Below, piece after piece: positions 60,125-64,000 of a stretch of DNA of 64,000 nt. The notes under the pieces were generated by a model, which made no database searches, had not been told where the DNA came from, and worked only from the letters and a program-made list of their open reading frames with translations. Positions within the stretch are counted from its first letter, which is position 1, and each line of letters starts with the position of its first letter. The stretch spans positions 124,001 through 188,000 of the forward strand of contig NZ_JWLL01000005.1 of NCBI RefSeq assembly GCF_000814025.1. The letters run 5' to 3'. The position numbers and the translations under genes are program-made. This DNA comes from Tateyamaria sp. ANG-S1. GTDB lineage: Bacteria > Pseudomonadota > Alphaproteobacteria > Rhodobacterales > Rhodobacteraceae.

Positions 60125-61339
60125 TTAGCGGAACAGCGACAGGATGGTCTGCGGCGCTTGGTTGGCAATCGACAGAGACTGTACACCGAGCTGCTGTTGC
60201 GTCTGAAGCGCCTGCAGGCGAGCTGACACTTCTTCCATATCTGCGTCGACCATCGCACCAATACCAGACTTCAGCGAGTCACTCAGCTTCGAGATAAACT
60301 CCGACTGGGTTTCAATCCGGCCCTCGACGGAACCAAAGGCAGCAGACGCATCAATTGCAGTATCGATCAGCGCTTCAATTGAGCCCAAAGCTGCAGTTGC
60401 ACCGGCATCGCTAGACACGTCGATTGCCGACAGTGCACCAAGACCACCTGCGCCAGAATTGGTTACCTGACCAGACAACGCCACAGATGTTGCGTTGGTG
60501 TTTGTGATTACCAAAGCACCTGCGGCAGTGCCAGAGTCATATGCGACGGTGATTCCAGAAGTTCCGGCTTCGATTGCCGCTTTCAAACCTGTTGCAATAA
60601 CAGCATCGGGGTCATTGGGAGCTGCTGCAAGATCAGCAGCACTAACTGTGTAGGAGACCTCGTCTTCGCCAAAGCGCAGCGACAGCCGATCACCAGCTTG
60701 TAAGTTTGCCGAGGAAATGGTCAGAGTATCCGAACCAGTTGTTGCATCGAGAGACACACCAAAGCTGTCACCTAAAGCAGCAGCATCACCTGTATCCAGC
60801 GCAAATGTGTTGGCACGAACAAGGTAGCCGCCCGTAGACAAATCCTGCTCCGCAATTACGATAGATGACGCAGTGACACCGCCAGAAGCGTCACGATCGA
60901 GCGACGAGAGAACCGACGCGCCGCCACCGGCACCATCAATCAGATTCAGACCGTTGAACTGAGCAGCAGAAACGACCGAGTTGACCTGATCGCGAAGCGC
61001 AACAATGTCTTCCTGGATCTTTCCACGATCAACGTTGTCTTCCTGCGCGGCAACGATCTTTCCCTTAATGTCGGTCAGCAGGTCAGTCACCGTTTCTGAC
61101 GCATTGCGAGCGACGGCGACGGAACTTTCACCCAGTGCGAGGCTGTCAGAAATAGCTTTGAAGCCCTCGACATCAGATTCCATGACCTTCGAAATCGCCC
61201 ATACGGCCGAATTGTCTTTCGCGGTCGAAATCGACTTACCGGTTGAAATCTCGTTCTGGGTCATCGCCAGGTTTTTGTTGATCGACTTCAGAGTTTGCAG
61301 CGCAACCATTGCGCTGTTGTTCGTAAGAATGCTCGACAT
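60125..61339 (-). CDS. fliC: Flagellin
   Basis: A 404-residue filament subunit. The D0/D1 N-terminal helices are SSILTNNSAMVALQTLKSINKNLAMTQNEISTGKSI, and the C-terminal helices are LSDSLKSGIGAMVDADMEEVSARLQALQTQQQLGVQSLSIANQAPQTILSLFR. The central D2/D3 part is Gly/Ser/Thr-rich and variable, as normal for exposed filament surface. ATG at 61339 follows AAGGA 8 bases upstream, and an ATG at 61345 is in frame. A leader with two hairpins and a CtrA-like box lies upstream. It is the only flagellin in the window. Confidence 0.96.
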   Translation of the reverse strand: MSSILTNNSAMVALQTLKSINKNLAMTQNEISTGKSISTAKDNSAVWAISKVMESDVEGFKAISDSLALGESSVAVARNASETVTDLLTDIKGKIVAAQEDNVDRGKIQEDIVALRDQVNSVVSAAQFNGLNLIDGAGGGASVLSSLDRDASGGVTASSIVIAEQDLSTGGYLVRANTFALDTGDAAALGDSFGVSLDATTGSDTLTISSANLQAGDRLSLRFGEDEVSYTVSAADLAAAPNDPDAVIATGLKAAIEAGTSGITVAYDSGTAAGALVITNTNATSVALSGQVTNSGAGGLGALSAIDVSSDAGATAALGSIEALIDTAIDASAAFGSVEGRIETQSEFISKLSDSLKSGIGAMVDADMEEVSARLQALQTQQQLGVQSLSIANQAPQTILSLFR

Positions 61340-61358
61340 GTGCATTTCCTTTTGTCAT

Positions 61359-61371
61359 GGCGCTTTGCGCC
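61359..61371 (-). promoter_or_regulatory. Leader hairpin directly before fliC
   Basis: On the minus strand GGCGC-aaa-GCGCC sits about 20 bases before the fliC ATG, just upstream of the AAGGA site. A second stem, CGTCCC (61380-61385) with GGGACG (61394-61399), lies behind it. FlbT is known to bind flagellin mRNA leaders in Caulobacter, so these are candidate sites. Confidence 0.4.
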
Positions 61372-61488
61372 CTGGTTAACGTCCCGCCCCCTTGGGACGG
61401 CCAAACTGCCCTTCTGACAAATGCACATCCTTGCTGCGGACATGCGCCACCCGTTGCCAGGTGCGCGTCCACCTTTGGACTGAAGTAC

Positions 61489-61503
61489 CTAATGCTTTGC
61501 TAA
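61489..61503 (-). promoter_or_regulatory. CtrA-like box upstream of fliC
   Basis: On the minus strand TTAG-N7-TTAG, two mismatches to the consensus, about 150 bases before the fliC start. The spacing is right and the second half resembles the flgE and fliL boxes. A classical sigma-28 promoter was not seen. Confidence 0.35.
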
Positions 61504-61543
61504 AGTGACCCGGCTAAAAAACGTGGATTTGAATCAATACGTT

Positions 61544-61903
61544 TTAAGCTCGCTTCTCCAATACCGACGCAGTCTTGACATCAACCGTGGTCCGCTTCCC
61601 GCGCGCATCATAGGTCTCAAGTGACTCACGTACTCTGCGAACCGCAGCCAGGCGCCGTGCAACCGACTTGATGCCGTCCGCTGCCGATTGCAGCAGATCC
61701 TGATTGCGCTCCACCTTTAAACGCACGGCCTGAACGTCCTGCGCATCCGCTTCACTCATCCGGCTAAGGCAGGCAATCAAACTGGTCTTGCGCTCGAACA
61801 GCCGTTCAACCCGATCAAGGTCACCGTCAAGCAATGCCGTACGTTCCGCATCCAGAAGATCATCGAGTTGATCAATGACAACCTGTATAGGTTCATGTTC
61901 CAT
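61544..61903 (-). CDS. FlgN-like chaperone
   Basis: A 119-residue helical protein: IDQLDDLLDAERTALLDGDLDRVERLFERKTSLIACLSRMSEADAQDVQAVRLKVERNQDLLQSAADGIKSVARRLAAVRR. This matches the general FlgN layout of an antiparallel helical bundle, an export chaperone for FlgK and FlgL. The C-terminal part is basic. Its ATG overlaps the flgJ-type gene by 11 bases. The call rests on composition and place. Confidence 0.65.
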   Translation of the reverse strand: MEHEPIQVVIDQLDDLLDAERTALLDGDLDRVERLFERKTSLIACLSRMSEADAQDVQAVRLKVERNQDLLQSAADGIKSVARRLAAVRRVRESLETYDARGKRTTVDVKTASVLEKRA

Positions 61904-62174
61904 TGCTACGTTCCTTCAATGAGTGAAACAGGGCTTCAGCAAGGCCAATGCCACCGGCTTCGACCATCTTTTCGGCCTGGGCCTGCACCAGAAATGAAGA
62001 AAACTGATCCTCTCCGGCACCACCGCCAAATGCGTCCCGGCTTTCGCCAAGACCGGCGGATTTCAGCATTTCAGCCAAAAAAGCAGCCTCTAGTTTCTGC
62101 GCCGCCTTCTTCAGGGATGCGTTGCTTGCGTCGGGTCCTGGGACGACCTGTGTCTGTAGCGAGTTTGTAATCAT
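61893..62174 (-). CDS. flgJ: Rod-binding protein, FlgJ N-terminal domain only
   Basis: A 93-residue protein carrying just the rod-binding domain: LKKAAQKLEAAFLAEMLKSAGLGESRDAFGGGAGEDQFSSFLVQAQAEKMVEAGGIGLAEALFHSL. The muramidase domain of enterobacterial FlgJ is absent, as in many alphaproteobacteria, where a separate hydrolase acts. ATG at 62174 diverges from fliK. Confidence 0.85.
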   Translation of the reverse strand: MITNSLQTQVVPGPDASNASLKKAAQKLEAAFLAEMLKSAGLGESRDAFGGGAGEDQFSSFLVQAQAEKMVEAGGIGLAEALFHSLKERSNGT

Positions 62175-62223
62175 GCGCTTTCCATAGAATTCGAACGAGT
62201 TTTCCTGAGATTGCGCGACAGCG

Positions 62224-62239
62224 GTAAAGAAGCGGTAAC
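62224..62239 (+). promoter_or_regulatory. Weak CtrA-like box at fliK
   Basis: GTAA-N7-GTAAC has one mismatch per half-site. It ends 1 base before the fliK ATG at 62241, which is unusually close. Either fliK starts further in (an in-frame ATG is at 62319) or the match is chance. Confidence 0.2.
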
Positions 62240-62240
62240 T

Positions 62241-63929
62241 ATGGTCGGGTCATTTTGCACCAAACGCGGAAGAACCCCGGAGAATTGCGTGCAAATCGTT
62301 CAAACTGACGGCTCTAGAATGCCACCATTCGGCTCTCCTGACGTGGGCCAGCGCTTAGGCCGTGACCAAAAGGGCGGAGAGTTCTCGCACCATTTCGGTG
62401 CGGCTGATCAAGAACACAATGCAGCCGAGATCGCCACCGGTGACGCGCCGAATGTTGCTGCGGAAACACCCACCAAACCCCAGAAACAAATGGGTGATGC
62501 AGCGCCTTCGCCACCCCCAGAAGGTGATGAGCAGCCGCAGCGGGAGTCCTCTCTTAGTTCAAACAATACAATAGTACCTGAGAACACTCCCGAGGGTGAC
62601 GAACCACGCGCAGTGGCCGCCGAGACCGGAGGCTCAGCAAAAGTCGGGATACTGGCGAACGAAGTGGATGCGCGTCCAAAACAACGCTCTGAAGCCACGT
62701 CATCGCCTATCTCTGCTTTGATACAGGGTCTTTCCAAGACCCATCAACGCTCCGGTCAGACCGATGGGGCGCACCATACGGCGAATGCCCAAGCACCTTC
62801 GCCTGCCTCCGCGCATGATACGCATGTTCAAAGCTCCACCGCTCAACGGGCGGCCAGCGATGCACAGGACATTGCTTTGCCCGCAAAAACTGTTGAGCGA
62901 CGGCAAAATTTGCCTCTGGACGAGTTAAATGCGTCACGCACGACAAAACAGGCTGCCAACACGGATCGTACAAATAGGGCGGCTAACAATCCAAACGTAA
63001 GTCAGGGGCCTCGAACCGAAGAGTTGATAGCACCTCATGTTGGACGCCAGCAAAATAGCAAGGGGTCTCCAACGGCTGGAACGACCTCGACACCATACAC
63101 CCCCGGTAGGGACATGGTCACTTCGGGCGCTGGTAGAACTGAGTTGGCACCAAAGCTATCCGATCCTCAAACCATTCTGGCTTCGAACGATAAACAGCTT
63201 CGCAACGTGCCAACCTCGCAGGAACACAGGCTCGCAATGCCCGCGGAGGCCCACAGCTCACCGGTCCGCCTGTCAAACACGCCACAGCAAGCAACCGCGG
63301 TGGATCAGACCGCCTCGACCCATGTCAGCAGACCGACACCCGGCGTGTTCACAGCGAATACAGGCTATCAAGTGTCGAGCACCCCAATTGGCACAGTTTC
63401 GGACTGGACGCCTTCGTCACCCGATCCATCGCCACGCATGACGGAAATGGTTTGGGACGTCCGCCCATTTGCGCCGTCCATTCCCGGATCAACCGCACCG
63501 CAGCTTCACCGCGCCGAATTGCCACCCGCAGTACTGCAAACCGTCGTGGACGCGCTGCGGCACGCACATGACAAACCAATCGAAATCGCACTCAGGCCTG
63601 CGGAACTCGGGCGCGTCCGCATGATGATGGCCACCCACGAGAGTGGGATAACTGTCACAATTACCGCCGACCGCGGAGATACGCTCGACTTGATGCGTCG
63701 CCATGCGGACGATTTGGGCAAATCACTAAGCGAACTCGGCTATGGCGACGTCTCGTTTTCATTCGAGCGCGGCCAACACCCATCCGACGAGGCCGAGGAC
63801 CATACAAAGGACGGCCATCACACAACCGACCCTGTGCCGTCGGACTCTACTCCAACGCCGCAGCACACACCTGTCACAAAAACGATCGCGCCGACGGGCG
63901 TGATCACCAGCATCGACATGAGGTTCTAA
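62241..63929 (+). CDS. fliK: Flagellar hook-length control protein FliK
   Basis: A 562-residue exported ruler protein that measures hook length and switches FlhB. The long N-terminal part is disordered and rich in Ser, Pro, Thr and Gln, as typical. The C-terminal domain (residues about 435-520) is diagnostic: LPPAVLQTVVDALRHAHDKPIEIALRPAELGRVRMMMATHESGITVTITADRGDTLDLMRRHADDLGKSLSELGYGDVSFSFE. The start is uncertain between 62241 and 62319 because the N-terminus has few constraints. flgD begins directly after it. Confidence 0.88.
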   Translation: MVGSFCTKRGRTPENCVQIVQTDGSRMPPFGSPDVGQRLGRDQKGGEFSHHFGAADQEHNAAEIATGDAPNVAAETPTKPQKQMGDAAPSPPPEGDEQPQRESSLSSNNTIVPENTPEGDEPRAVAAETGGSAKVGILANEVDARPKQRSEATSSPISALIQGLSKTHQRSGQTDGAHHTANAQAPSPASAHDTHVQSSTAQRAASDAQDIALPAKTVERRQNLPLDELNASRTTKQAANTDRTNRAANNPNVSQGPRTEELIAPHVGRQQNSKGSPTAGTTSTPYTPGRDMVTSGAGRTELAPKLSDPQTILASNDKQLRNVPTSQEHRLAMPAEAHSSPVRLSNTPQQATAVDQTASTHVSRPTPGVFTANTGYQVSSTPIGTVSDWTPSSPDPSPRMTEMVWDVRPFAPSIPGSTAPQLHRAELPPAVLQTVVDALRHAHDKPIEIALRPAELGRVRMMMATHESGITVTITADRGDTLDLMRRHADDLGKSLSELGYGDVSFSFERGQHPSDEAEDHTKDGHHTTDPVPSDSTPTPQHTPVTKTIAPTGVITSIDMRF

Positions 63930-63932
63930 ACC

Positions 63933-64000
63933 ATGGACATCAATCCAGTACAAAATACCGCAGCCGCGCAGGCCAACAACCTCGGGACGGCAGCCACCTC
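63933..64000 (+). CDS. flgD: Start of flgD, hook capping protein (partial)
   Basis: Only 22 codons are visible, MDINPVQNTAAAQANNLGTA and onward, starting 3 bases after the fliK stop codon. fliK followed by flgD is the usual order and this N-terminus is compatible with FlgD, a scaffold for hook assembly. The rest is outside the window, so the call rests on position. Confidence 0.65.
   Translation, partial: MDINPVQNTAAAQANNLGTAAT

Noticed and set aside
1-64000. CRISPR array, insertion sequence, prophage, attachment site or replication origin
   Set aside because: No spaced direct repeats, transposase, integrase or DnaA-box cluster was recognised when reading both strands.

Overview
The window looks like chromosomal DNA of a marine-type alphaproteobacterium of the Rhodobacteraceae (Roseobacter group). 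The reasons are high GC in the left half, FlbT/FlaF next to a single flagellin gene, CtrA-like TTAA-N7-TTAA boxes in front of flagellar operons, a queuosine-precursor transporter, and typical Roseobacter housekeeping genes. The species cannot be named from the sequence. I see no rRNA, tRNA, insertion sequence, prophage or CRISPR array.

Left half (1-33.6 kb), housekeeping and envelope genes. It opens with the 3' end of polA, then small conserved genes, hydroxypyruvate isomerase and a DUF1285 gene. A tightly overlapping four-gene Bat-like operon follows (MoxR ATPase, DUF58, BatA/DUF4159 membrane protein, a second large membrane protein). Convergent to it is an overlapping pair, penicillin-binding protein 1C and a bacterial alpha-2-macroglobulin. 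Next come a hybrid histidine kinase with two receiver domains, a yaaA gene broken by one in-frame stop codon, recQ, yggT, a thioesterase, an UMF1-type MFS transporter, mepA, a phytase-like esterase and yhhQ. A compact structured leader or small RNA with an 18-codon ORF and a complete anti-Shine-Dalgarno match lies at 27.07-27.27 kb. It is followed by a VOC protein, arfB, two small lipoproteins, NAD-salvage genes pncA-pncB, trhO and another MFS transporter.

Right half (33.7-64 kb), a nearly uninterrupted flagellar cluster. The order is motB, flgE, flgK-flgL-flgI (+); fliF-fliH-fliN-fliP (-); fliL-DUF6468-motE-like-motA-763 aa unknown (+); flhA-fliR-flhB-fliJ-like (+); flgB-flgC-fliE-fliQ-flgF-flgG-flgA-flgH-second fliL (-); fliI (+); fliC, flaF, flbT, DUF1217 (-); flgJ-type rod protein and flgN-like (-); fliK and the start of flgD (+). 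Together these encode the export gate and ATPase, MS and P/L rings, rod, hook, junction proteins, stator, filament and flagellin-specific regulators. The divergent promoters at 43.0, 57.0 and 61.5 kb carry CtrA-like boxes.

Most worth checking are the structured leader at 27.1 kb, the absence of fliG and fliM from their usual neighbourhoods, the unknown 763 aa envelope protein translationally coupled to motA, the interrupted yaaA, and a convergent intergenic region at 32.2-32.4 kb with a CtrA-like box and four GTGCAC hexamers.
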